A DNA stretch of 64,000 nucleotides, taken from positions 1-64,000 of IMG/VR virus record IMGVR_UViG_3300042935_001483. One strand, 5' to 3'. The notes under the pieces were generated by a model that had not been told where the DNA came from, did not search any database, and was given only the letters and a program-made list of their open reading frames with translations. Positions 24,924 to 33,070 of the stretch are shown piece by piece. The DNA comes from a virus. Position 1 is the first letter of the stretch. Each line of letters starts with the position of its first letter. Position numbers and translations under genes: made by a program.

Positions 24924-27044
24924 TCAAATTATTTTGTCTATCATTTTTATAACATCCTTTGGATATATCTCTTTAGTACATTCAAAATCTTTATTTCTGG
25001 GGCACCAGTTCCAATCGGATTTGTCAAATATACAACTCGCATCATTCCAACATCCATGACACACGTTTTTATTGATAACTCTATAAGGATTTTTGAATTC
25101 GGCAAACTCCTCGCTAAATCCACTGATAAGTATAACTTTTTGATGAACTCCCCATGCCAGCCAAGATAATCCAGATCCAAGTCCAATAAAAAACTCCGCA
25201 CCCGCAACCTGAGACATTCTTTCTTCCAACGGAAATTTTCCAGTCTTATCGATGACACCCGCTGGCATATAATTCATTTTACCACCAGACCCAAAACTGT
25301 TGTGTAAATCTATGCACCACACTTCATATCCTTTGGATTTGATATAATCTACAACAAGGTTCCAGCCATTAGGATTGTTCCAATATTTTGCCTGTGTAGT
25401 GCTTTGTGTTGCAATACATACATATTTTTTATTATGCTTCAAAGGGGTTATATTCAAAGATGGTGGAATTTCCATATCGGGCAATCCAAGTATATTTGCC
25501 GCCACCAACGCAAGCGATAAATGCTTTGGATTTTTTTTCATATTACCGTCCCAATTTTCTTGATCATAATAACCAATATAATACGTGGAGTAATAATTGT
25601 CATCGCTGTCGTTTGTTCTTGAGAACTTTATATTTTTGTAGTTTTTGCTGAATAATTCAACCAGTTCCGTATTAAAAACAACACACGTAAGTTCGCAATT
25701 GTGTTTTTTCTGGAAGGCATCGGTTGTGCCAATATATGAAATAATATCTCCCAAGCTATTGGTATCAAATACCACTTTTATCGACTTTTTAGCTAAATCC
25801 AAAACGCGGGTTTCAATAAGCATTTCCCAATTTTCATTCACAACTTCATAAACTTCAATTTTCCATTTTACAAAATATCTTTTATTTGAAACGGACCACA
25901 TATTATTTCCCAGTGTCGTTTCGTATATGACACTATTTGTATCCATATCATAAAACTTGACTTTATATTTTTTATTGACTGGTCCAAGTATTTCTACTTT
26001 TGGTCCACGCAAAAACGATATATTTATTTTATTTTTTGGTTCTTTTAGTGTTTGTTGAGAAGTTTGATAATGATTTATTATTCCATTGGCAAATATCTGT
26101 TCGCGATATTCACTATACAATTTTGCAAGTTCATTTACTCTGATTCCATATGAATTGGAATTTGCAGTATTTAACGCATCCTGTTGATATTGGTCAAAAC
26201 TATCCACTACAGTTTTTATTCCGGCGACTGCATTATCAAGATTTCTATCAGTCACATACATTCCTTTATACGATGCGTCCTCGAACGTACCAACAATCGG
26301 CAAACCGCATGACATTGCCTCAAGCAGTGTTAGGTTTGGATGTCCGGCCTCTAATTCTGAAAAATGGAGGAATATATCATTTTCGTTATAAAGATCAACA
26401 AGCCATTTTTCATCAAGGTCGAATAACTTTGTGAGACCTGTATATCCGTTAATTTCCGGAGACATTGTTTTAAAAAAATTCTTGTTGTTGCTGGGTCCGG
26501 CTATAGTAATAGGCAACGCTAGTTTCATTGCCGACTCAATAGCTATTTTGAAACCTTTTCGGTCTATGCTTTGATCATATGCATATCCGTTATTTGCAAC
26601 ACACAACAGTCTTGGCACATGTCGTCTCTGATGACCATTGAACTTAAATATATCCGTGTTAACAGCGTGACTGAAGTAACGAAGCTTCTTGCTTCCAAAA
26701 TATGGAATAAGATATTTGCAAGGAGACAATGAAAATACGCTGTTTTCAATTGCTTGTAAATTTTTTCTAAATACATCGGAATCTTTACCATACAAATATG
26801 CATGATGATCATGAATACTAAAAATATAAGGAATGCCGCGCTCATGGCATATAATTGCCAAATTGGCTACGTGCACATGAACAACCATACTTTCGTCATA
26901 TTTTATATCATCGAGATATTTGATTTCACTGCGAATGCCAACTTTTAAAATTTCTTGGTGATAGTCCCAAATTATCTTTTCAACAGCGCCCCAACCATTT
27001 GGTGGAATAGGAAGTATGCCAGGATTTACATTAATTACTTTCAT
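24924..27044 (-). CDS. GT4 glycosyltransferase fused to autotransporter-heptosyltransferase-like (BAHT/TibC) enzyme
   Basis: 706 residues, two enzymes in one chain. Residues 1-310: GT4 (GT-B fold) glycosyltransferase, with HVHVANLAIICHERGIPYIFSIHDHH and the donor-site segment SELEAGHPNLTLLEAMSCGLPIVG. Residues about 325-410: a beta-domain (KVEILGPVNKKYKVKFYD, then NNMWSVSNKRYFVKWKIEV). Residues about 420-706: GT-B domain with GLGSGLSWLAWGV (621-633) and a cysteine cluster C662-x2-C665-x15-C681-x7-C689. The last two regions match the autotransporter strand-loop-strand O-heptosyltransferase family (TibC/AAH), whose cysteines bind iron. Those enzymes add heptose to Ser in beta-helix repeats; this phage makes beta-helix spikes. 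First of the sugar genes next to the head module. Confidence 0.85.
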   Translation of the reverse strand: MKVINVNPGILPIPPNGWGAVEKIIWDYHQEILKVGIRSEIKYLDDIKYDESMVVHVHVANLAIICHERGIPYIFSIHDHHAYLYGKDSDVFRKNLQAIENSVFSLSPCKYLIPYFGSKKLRYFSHAVNTDIFKFNGHQRRHVPRLLCVANNGYAYDQSIDRKGFKIAIESAMKLALPITIAGPSNNKNFFKTMSPEINGYTGLTKLFDLDEKWLVDLYNENDIFLHFSELEAGHPNLTLLEAMSCGLPIVGTFEDASYKGMYVTDRNLDNAVAGIKTVVDSFDQYQQDALNTANSNSYGIRVNELAKLYSEYREQIFANGIINHYQTSQQTLKEPKNKINISFLRGPKVEILGPVNKKYKVKFYDMDTNSVIYETTLGNNMWSVSNKRYFVKWKIEVYEVVNENWEMLIETRVLDLAKKSIKVVFDTNSLGDIISYIGTTDAFQKKHNCELTCVVFNTELVELFSKNYKNIKFSRTNDSDDNYYSTYYIGYYDQENWDGNMKKNPKHLSLALVAANILGLPDMEIPPSLNITPLKHNKKYVCIATQSTTQAKYWNNPNGWNLVVDYIKSKGYEVWCIDLHNSFGSGGKMNYMPAGVIDKTGKFPLEERMSQVAGAEFFIGLGSGLSWLAWGVHQKVILISGFSEEFAEFKNPYRVINKNVCHGCWNDASCIFDKSDWNWCPRNKDFECTKEIYPKDVIKMIDKII

Positions 27045-27139
27045 ATTATTTTAATTTTATAAAACTTTTATTTGAATCTGCAAATATTTCTAATTTATCA
27101 TGATGAAACTTATTTGACCCAATTTCAATCAAAAACTTA

Positions 27140-28903
27140 TCATTTTCTTATTAGATTGATATATGATATACAATCCGCAACATGCTCTCTATATAAAAAC
27201 TTATCATCTTCATATACAGAAATGGATTTAACATCCGAAAAAACTTCATTCCACGCCCAGCCATTCGCTACTTCTGTATTGTGAATAAATTCGTATTTTC
27301 CACCATCAATCTTTTCTACAACTATTTTTCTAAACGTAGATCCGGAGTGATATGAGTGCGTGTAAACGGCATACGATGATCCGCGATTGAATGTATTAGT
27401 TTCTTTATTGTGTTCGTTGATATAATAAAGTCGAGTAGTGCACTTTCCGTATTTGGGATCAAAACTGCTGATAGATGTTTCTGTATTCCAACGTGTGTCT
27501 GGAAAGTCCAATGTCATGGCATTTTCATCAAACTTTATTAAAAACTTTGAGTCATTATTTCTTTTTAAACTTTCATATACATAAACTTCAACTATACGGA
27601 ACTTATTGTCATCGTGATATTGTCTTAGATAATTCACATAATCTTGCTCGTTGGATAATCTCGGAACTTTGGATAAAAATTCATCTATGTTGCAATAAAA
27701 ATAATGAAACGACATATCCGGTGGATTATTACCTTCGTTGTAATAAAACAACCCGTGTTTATTTTCATTTGCGCACACATATGGAACCTGCTTTATATAT
27801 TCTCTCGATTTTTCTCCAAATAGATCATCAACTTCAAATCTTTGAAAATGTGTATATCCTTGCGACTTTGCGTATAATAATGCATTAAAAAGATTTATCA
27901 TCACAGACAGTCCGTGCTTTTGTAATACTGGAACAACGTCGTGTATATAAAATCCATCAGCGAGAGATTTCCAAAAATCTACAAGACCAACATCGTCATA
28001 CTTTTCTTGAAATAGTTGATTGCGACTATCATACAAATAAAACTTTACATATTTTAAAATCTCCTTGTCTACCACGGTATTGGATACAAGCAATACTTCG
28101 TGACCATCTTCTTTCATCCAATTTATCGTATTCAATAATTTGGATCGAATTGAGTCGTTATATACAAAACTATCAACTATGGTAATAACCTTGTGTTGAA
28201 ATCTTGCATATCTTTTTTTCAACTCCGATTTAATAATATTTTTATTTTCCAACTTTTCTTCGGCTGGCGTCATAGAAAACATTCCATTTTTATGTATTCT
28301 ATACATTCCCGCACAATGATTGGTATCGCAATAACCTTTACCGTATTTTAATATTTCAAAGTTAAAAACCCAGTCGGGATATATAATGTCTTTGAATATC
28401 TCTCTTCTGAATTCTGTTTTTTTAAATACTCGCGCAAATGACACATAGTTTTCAACAAGTAAATCTTTTAACTCAATATCTGGTTTGGCACTCACTATCC
28501 AATGGTTTTCGGGCGACACAACTCCATTTTCAAGATATCTACAACCGGAGCAGTATAAGGCATATGATGGATTTTCATCCAAATACTTAATAGAACGCTG
28601 ATAATATCCATCGTCTGTGAGATAATCGTCGCCATCTATATGTGCGATATATTTACCCTTGGCTTCATTGACCAATATAAGAAGATTTTCGACTGCACCC
28701 ACATTCGTGGAAGAGTCCAATATTCTGACATTGGTATTTGCTTTGTATTTTTCATGTAGCAATTCAAATGTACCATCATTTGTGCCGTCATCTCTGATCA
28801 ACACTTCAAATCCAAAGTCGGTTTTTTGTGACAATATACTATCAATACATTGTGAAATGAAATCTTTAAACTTATATGATGTGATTATGACGGATAGTTT
28901 CAT
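27140..28903 (-). CDS. GT2 glycosyltransferase with second GT-like domain
   Basis: 587 residues. Residues 1-220 are a family-2 GT-A glycosyltransferase: SVIITSYKFKDFISQCIDSILSQ, LIRDDGTNDGT, YIAHIDGDDYLT (the metal-binding D-x-D). From about 235 (KVITIVDSFVYND) begins a second domain with its own acidic FEVDDLFG motif near 365 and a beta-rich C-terminus (about 480-587). The enzyme probably transfers sugars from nucleotide donors to a glycan chain. It overlaps the upstream gene by 4 bases (ATGA), as do most genes in this cassette. The 95-base gap to the next gene (24924-27044) shows no clear site. Confidence 0.8.
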   Translation of the reverse strand: MKLSVIITSYKFKDFISQCIDSILSQKTDFGFEVLIRDDGTNDGTFELLHEKYKANTNVRILDSSTNVGAVENLLILVNEAKGKYIAHIDGDDYLTDDGYYQRSIKYLDENPSYALYCSGCRYLENGVVSPENHWIVSAKPDIELKDLLVENYVSFARVFKKTEFRREIFKDIIYPDWVFNFEILKYGKGYCDTNHCAGMYRIHKNGMFSMTPAEEKLENKNIIKSELKKRYARFQHKVITIVDSFVYNDSIRSKLLNTINWMKEDGHEVLLVSNTVVDKEILKYVKFYLYDSRNQLFQEKYDDVGLVDFWKSLADGFYIHDVVPVLQKHGLSVMINLFNALLYAKSQGYTHFQRFEVDDLFGEKSREYIKQVPYVCANENKHGLFYYNEGNNPPDMSFHYFYCNIDEFLSKVPRLSNEQDYVNYLRQYHDDNKFRIVEVYVYESLKRNNDSKFLIKFDENAMTLDFPDTRWNTETSISSFDPKYGKCTTRLYYINEHNKETNTFNRGSSYAVYTHSYHSGSTFRKIVVEKIDGGKYEFIHNTEVANGWAWNEVFSDVKSISVYEDDKFLYREHVADCISYINLIRK

Positions 28904-30207
28904 GGTTGTTTATATAATTTTGGATCAAAGTAATGCATATACCAATCCGATACATTTTCATTATATAGGCTGGCCCAGCGATGTGGTTTTCTACCCAGCC
29001 ATCTTTCAGCTTCGGCTCTTTCCATATTTACTTCTATCATTTTTGCGGTGATATTGTCAAGTGTATTTATATACTTTGCACTCGCCCACCAGAAATTGCC
29101 AGAATAATAGTTTGTAAGTACTTTATCCAAAAACTCAAATTTCTCAACATACAATGCTCCACACACATCGTGTTTTCCTGTAACAATTTCAGTGTGACAT
29201 TTTTTCCATTGTTCTATGTTAAAATATTCAAGACATTCTCTCCAAGACTCTATGTTGCGATCATACGATCGAGATGTTCCTTTTGCGTGATAATACACTA
29301 CGGATGCATTTGGATTGTTGGCACAATAATTCTGTAGATGAATAAGTGTGGGAAACTCATACATGTTTTTTGTATAACGATATACTTCTATCTTTCTGTC
29401 TATATCATATTTGTCCAACAGCCCAATAAAACTATGATATACGTCATCCTTATCAACATTGACTCCATAAACAATTTTATCCGCGCGCTTGTATAGACCA
29501 GAATTGCTCAGTTTTAAAAGCTGGCTATTAACAATGTCATACCAATGATTGGTAAGATAGTTATGCGAAAAAACTCCAATTGGCGTATTTTTTAATACTC
29601 CAATACCTCCCCATTGTGAATAATCGTTTTTTCCAACTATTTCATGAAATTTGTTCTGCCTGCTATAATCGGAGTGTTTTGACGTAGATACAAATTCGTG
29701 AACATCGTTATATGTGTCTTTTATTTCTTTCCAAAGAATATCCACATTTATGTCGTATTGGCGATTAAGGTCGCTCGAGATGATGTCATGAAATCCTATA
29801 TGCCCATCATATGCCAAAAATTGCTTGTATTTGTCATAATCATTTTTTGCCCCATTATATGAATGGTCGCCATCAATAAAGATAAAATCAAATTTAATTC
29901 CAAGACTTTTGATATATTCCAATGTATCATTACTCTTGGAATCCGAAATAATATATTGGTATGTAGGATGCTTCTGTTTAAGTCTATCAAAATTGATATG
30001 GTGTTTGATGTCTATTGTTATTACCGTATCAAATAACTGACAAAATCCGGCAGTGGTTCCACCATAATTTGAACCTATTTCAAGAGCATAACGCTTGTTC
30101 TTTCTATCATCAAGCAGTGAAAGCAGTTGTTTATATTCTTCTGGCTTTTGTTCAATATTGAACCCAAGGCACTCTGTCCATATATCTTGGAATGTTTGTT
30201 TGTTCAT
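28900..30207 (-). CDS. SAM-dependent methyltransferase fused to a glycosyltransferase-like domain
   Basis: 435 residues. Residues about 35-200 form a class I methyltransferase (Methyltransf_24 type): YALEIGSNYGGTTAGF is the SAM-binding loop, VITIDI follows, then DFIFIDGDHSYNGAKNDY and DGHIGFHDI. From about 215 onward a second domain (VYYHAKGTSR near 310, CGALYVEKFEFLDKVL, GNFWWASAKYI, AEAERWLG) resembles a conserved GT-like domain found in multi-domain surface-polysaccharide proteins. It may methylate a sugar and attach or modify a neighbouring residue. Four-base overlaps link it to genes on both sides. Confidence 0.75.
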   Translation of the reverse strand: MNKQTFQDIWTECLGFNIEQKPEEYKQLLSLLDDRKNKRYALEIGSNYGGTTAGFCQLFDTVITIDIKHHINFDRLKQKHPTYQYIISDSKSNDTLEYIKSLGIKFDFIFIDGDHSYNGAKNDYDKYKQFLAYDGHIGFHDIISSDLNRQYDINVDILWKEIKDTYNDVHEFVSTSKHSDYSRQNKFHEIVGKNDYSQWGGIGVLKNTPIGVFSHNYLTNHWYDIVNSQLLKLSNSGLYKRADKIVYGVNVDKDDVYHSFIGLLDKYDIDRKIEVYRYTKNMYEFPTLIHLQNYCANNPNASVVYYHAKGTSRSYDRNIESWRECLEYFNIEQWKKCHTEIVTGKHDVCGALYVEKFEFLDKVLTNYYSGNFWWASAKYINTLDNITAKMIEVNMERAEAERWLGRKPHRWASLYNENVSDWYMHYFDPKLYKQP

Positions 30208-31004
30208 CTTGCTGAGTTGTTGATTTTGTATGCGCTAAGTTCTGGATCTTGACCAGTGTGTAGAGAAGTAAAATACTTGCACATCATGCTTTTGTACCCC
30301 ATATTTTTCCATCGTATTGCAAACTCCAACTCAACGCTTGTTTTTTCACGATCATATGTTGTGGAAAAATCTCCCACGGAAAGCAGCTTCTTGACATGAT
30401 GTACTCCAGGTCGCAAAGAAAAATACGGCCAATTAATATAATACATCCACCAATCTAGTCCAGTATGCATAGCCATAACATCATCCAAGAATAATAAATC
30501 ATTCATTGGCCTGTTGTCAAGATAAATCGTCTCCCAAAAGTTCCCTATTATTTTCTTTGGCATCATATCAACTGGAAAATTTTTCCAACTTTGACAATAG
30601 CCCATATAAGCATACTCTGGATATTGTTCCATAATATCTATAGCTTCACCTATATTAAACATATTATAAAACTGATGATCATCTTCCAAATGAAATACAT
30701 AATCGGCATTTGAACTTTCTATGCCATTTCTCCAGAAGTTCAATACTCTCGCATGTCTATAGTTGTCCGGAAATGTATCCTTCTCAAAAAATCTGAATAT
30801 CAAATTGGCACTTGGTATATGCTTATGATAATACTCAATCGCCGTTGATCTTTCGTGTGGCTGCGAAGAGTCGTCATAATAGTGTATTTCATCTATTATA
30901 TTCTTATCTTGGCAGAATATACCAAAACTTTGTATTGCGGCTTTAAGAAGATTTATTCTTTTGCACGCTGTCGTAGTAAGTATGACTTTTTTTCCTTTAT
31001 ACAT
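30204..31004 (-). CDS. GT-A fold glycosyltransferase
   Basis: 266 residues. The start KVILTTTACKRINLLKAAIQSF is a family-2 type first strand and helix; the acidic nucleotide-sugar motif is VFHLEDDHQF at about 103-112, and a Trp-rich acceptor region (LDWWMYYINWPYFS) and basic C-terminus follow. There is no membrane segment, so it is cytoplasmic. Overlaps its upstream neighbour by 8 bases and its downstream one by 4. The sugar specificity cannot be read. Confidence 0.75.
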   Translation of the reverse strand: MYKGKKVILTTTACKRINLLKAAIQSFGIFCQDKNIIDEIHYYDDSSQPHERSTAIEYYHKHIPSANLIFRFFEKDTFPDNYRHARVLNFWRNGIESSNADYVFHLEDDHQFYNMFNIGEAIDIMEQYPEYAYMGYCQSWKNFPVDMMPKKIIGNFWETIYLDNRPMNDLLFLDDVMAMHTGLDWWMYYINWPYFSLRPGVHHVKKLLSVGDFSTTYDREKTSVELEFAIRWKNMGYKSMMCKYFTSLHTGQDPELSAYKINNSAR

Positions 31005-31554
31005 CTGTCAAATAAACATTTTTTCTTTTCTTTATAAATTTAGCTGGGCAACCCGCCACAACATCAAAATGAGAAGTAGATTTTGTAATCAGCGAGTGTG
31101 CGCCCACAGACGTGGCATGCTCCAAAACAACATTTGGAAGTATTACTGTATAACATCCAACCAACGCATGTTTTTTTAACTCTATGTTTCCAGTAACCAC
31201 CTTTTTGTACTTATCATCTATCACAGAATTGGCCATATAGCCGTCTGTATAATCATCATTTGCGGTATAAAGAATGCAGCGACCAGAAGTGCAACAGCAA
31301 TCTCCCAGAGTTATATTTCCGGAATTGCCATAAAAATAACATCCCGCCGAAATATGTACGCTATTTCCAATCTTGATTTTGTGATTTTTTCCGGCAATCA
31401 ATACGCATTGAGTATCTATGCGAACATTGTCTCCTATGATTATATTCTGGGCATTATGAATGATGACATCATTTGCAATATATACATTTTTACCAAAAGT
31501 CATACCAGACTCACTCATTTCATCCTCTGTATAGTTTTGAAATTTTCTAATCAT
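30997..31554 (-). CDS. Hexapeptide-repeat acetyltransferase
   Basis: 185 residues of left-handed beta-helix: a run of imperfect [LIV]-G-x4 hexapeptides (NIIIGDNVRIDTQCVLIAG, KIKIGNSVHISAGC, NITLGDCC, then VGCYTVILPNVVLEHATSVGAHSLITKS) with the typical ending VVAGCPAKFIKKR. Such trimeric enzymes transfer acetyl (sometimes other acyl) groups from CoA to sugar hydroxyls or amino groups; here a sugar modifier in the glycan cassette. The inserted loop with a His equivalent (about 90-110) is partly replaced by TANDDYTDG. Translationally coupled to both neighbours. Confidence 0.85.
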   Translation of the reverse strand: MIRKFQNYTEDEMSESGMTFGKNVYIANDVIIHNAQNIIIGDNVRIDTQCVLIAGKNHKIKIGNSVHISAGCYFYGNSGNITLGDCCCTSGRCILYTANDDYTDGYMANSVIDDKYKKVVTGNIELKKHALVGCYTVILPNVVLEHATSVGAHSLITKSTSHFDVVAGCPAKFIKKRKNVYLTDV

Positions 31555-32438
31555 GTGCCATTAAGTTTTCGGTAGTATACTTTGCAGGAATGAATATACT
31601 CTATGTTCCGATTTGTTTCCAGAAAATTTTTAAGATCATCCTCCGTTTTTATAAGCGACGGATTGCAATTCAGACCATTGTCGTTGATTTTCCATTTATA
31701 TTGATACAACCCAAATATTAATGAAATCAACTGATCTGTGCTAAAATGTGATATATGTTTGAAAAAATTATTTGGCTCCGCCGCCTTGTATTTACCAACA
31801 ATTGATCCCAATTCTTTAGATAAACGTTTTATTGTCGGTATATTGTACAAAAACATCTGACGAAGCTTTTCTGTTTTTATTATAGAATTTGCAGTAAATG
31901 AAAAACGCATGTCGCCTTTTCCTGCCTCTTTTGTATCAAATCCCATCTCGCCTCCAATTTTTTCAAACTCCTGCATGAAAAGAAAAAAGTTGCTAACTCT
32001 TTCCGGATAATCATTTCCAAATGCATCCCAAAATGGAGCATATGCCCATATGGCTTTCATTTCACTTCTGTCATTTGGAATTATAATATCAACGTCCTTT
32101 AGCATGCTTTGATCTATTGGCTTGGAAAAAATGCAATCTGGCTCGGCAAACATAACATACTCTGTTTCTGACATCATAGATGGCATCAAAAAGCTATAAT
32201 AAAAATTGTCTATGAGGTCATCTGTCTGATCAACCGGAAATGACGGATATGTCAATTTTTTATTGGGTGTGTAAACATTTACACCAAGCTCATTGCATAT
32301 TCTCTGAAAATCGAAAGAATGCATTGCATTGACTGCGATAATATTGTTGCCATTAAATTTCTTAAAATCGGATAAAGATCGTCTGCTTGCTTCAAGGTTG
32401 GCATCATCACCCACTAAAATTAATGTAATTTTGCTCAT
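31551..32438 (-). CDS. Putative GT-A fold glycosyltransferase
   Basis: 295 residues. MSKITLILVGDDANLEASRRSL starts a Rossmann-like strand and helix; the acidic motif YVMFAEPDCIFSKP (about 94-107) is at the place of the D-x-D donor-binding site in GT-A enzymes. No membrane segment. It is less typical than its neighbours and could be a galactosyltransferase-like or uncharacterised family member. Four-base overlap with genes on both sides suggests it works in the same pathway. Confidence 0.6.
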   Translation of the reverse strand: MSKITLILVGDDANLEASRRSLSDFKKFNGNNIIAVNAMHSFDFQRICNELGVNVYTPNKKLTYPSFPVDQTDDLIDNFYYSFLMPSMMSETEYVMFAEPDCIFSKPIDQSMLKDVDIIIPNDRSEMKAIWAYAPFWDAFGNDYPERVSNFFLFMQEFEKIGGEMGFDTKEAGKGDMRFSFTANSIIKTEKLRQMFLYNIPTIKRLSKELGSIVGKYKAAEPNNFFKHISHFSTDQLISLIFGLYQYKWKINDNGLNCNPSLIKTEDDLKNFLETNRNIEYIHSCKVYYRKLNGT

Positions 32439-33064
32439 TGCTTATATACATCAAATTTGGATAAGTCTGGATATGGTAGCTCCAAATCTTCATTATGCTT
32501 TGGTGTACCATCCATGTTATAAAATTGATTCATAAGAAGAACTCCACGCGCCGCCAATTCTGGCATCATATAAAAATTCCAACCTAGCATATCCAGATTA
32601 TCATCATGATATGAACACTCACGTCTGCCACTGTATCTGGCACGCTTAAACCAATGATATGCATGAAGATCGTCTGTGAGAATAGCACCACCCTTGCTTA
32701 ATTTGAAGTGCTTATATGGGCCAGTAAAAGATATGCACATGAACGAATTTGGAATATACATGTTGGCAGTAAAGCGCAATGCGCTGTCCCATGTGCGCGT
32801 GGGCTTGAGCTGATATGCACCCTTGATGGTCTTGCCTTCTACCGGTTCAAAGTTTACCTTTCCACCAGCATGTATGATCTCACATGGTACACTTGGGTAC
32901 GTGCGGGAAGGAATGCCAATAGACTGGCCTTTTATATTTTGATAATATAATGACAAAAACAAAGCATTGCTTTGATTATCCACGGTGACTGCATATGGAG
33001 CACCAGTATATTTTGCTAATTTTTCCTCAAACTCTTCTGTTATTCTGTATACTCCGTTTGCCAT
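32435..33064 (-). CDS. Short DegT/DnrJ/EryC1-type sugar aminotransferase
   Basis: 209 residues; family members have about 370. Visible motifs: FEEKLAKYTGAPYAVTVDNQSNAL (PLP phosphate-binding region), SIGIPSRTYPSVPCEIIHAGG, then SFTGPYKHFKLSKGGAILTDD, where Lys118 aligns with the PLP-binding Lys, and LGWNFYMMPELAARGVLLM, matching the GYN-x-R-M-x-E-x-Q-A-A segment. Almost the whole C-terminal small domain is missing. The protein may be a miniature enzyme making a 4-amino-sugar (substrate for the acetyltransferase at 30997-31554), or a degenerate remnant, but the frame is intact and coupled to its neighbours. Confidence 0.75.
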   Translation of the reverse strand: MANGVYRITEEFEEKLAKYTGAPYAVTVDNQSNALFLSLYYQNIKGQSIGIPSRTYPSVPCEIIHAGGKVNFEPVEGKTIKGAYQLKPTRTWDSALRFTANMYIPNSFMCISFTGPYKHFKLSKGGAILTDDLHAYHWFKRARYSGRRECSYHDDNLDMLGWNFYMMPELAARGVLLMNQFYNMDGTPKHNEDLELPYPDLSKFDVYKQ

Positions 33065-33070
33065 AATATT

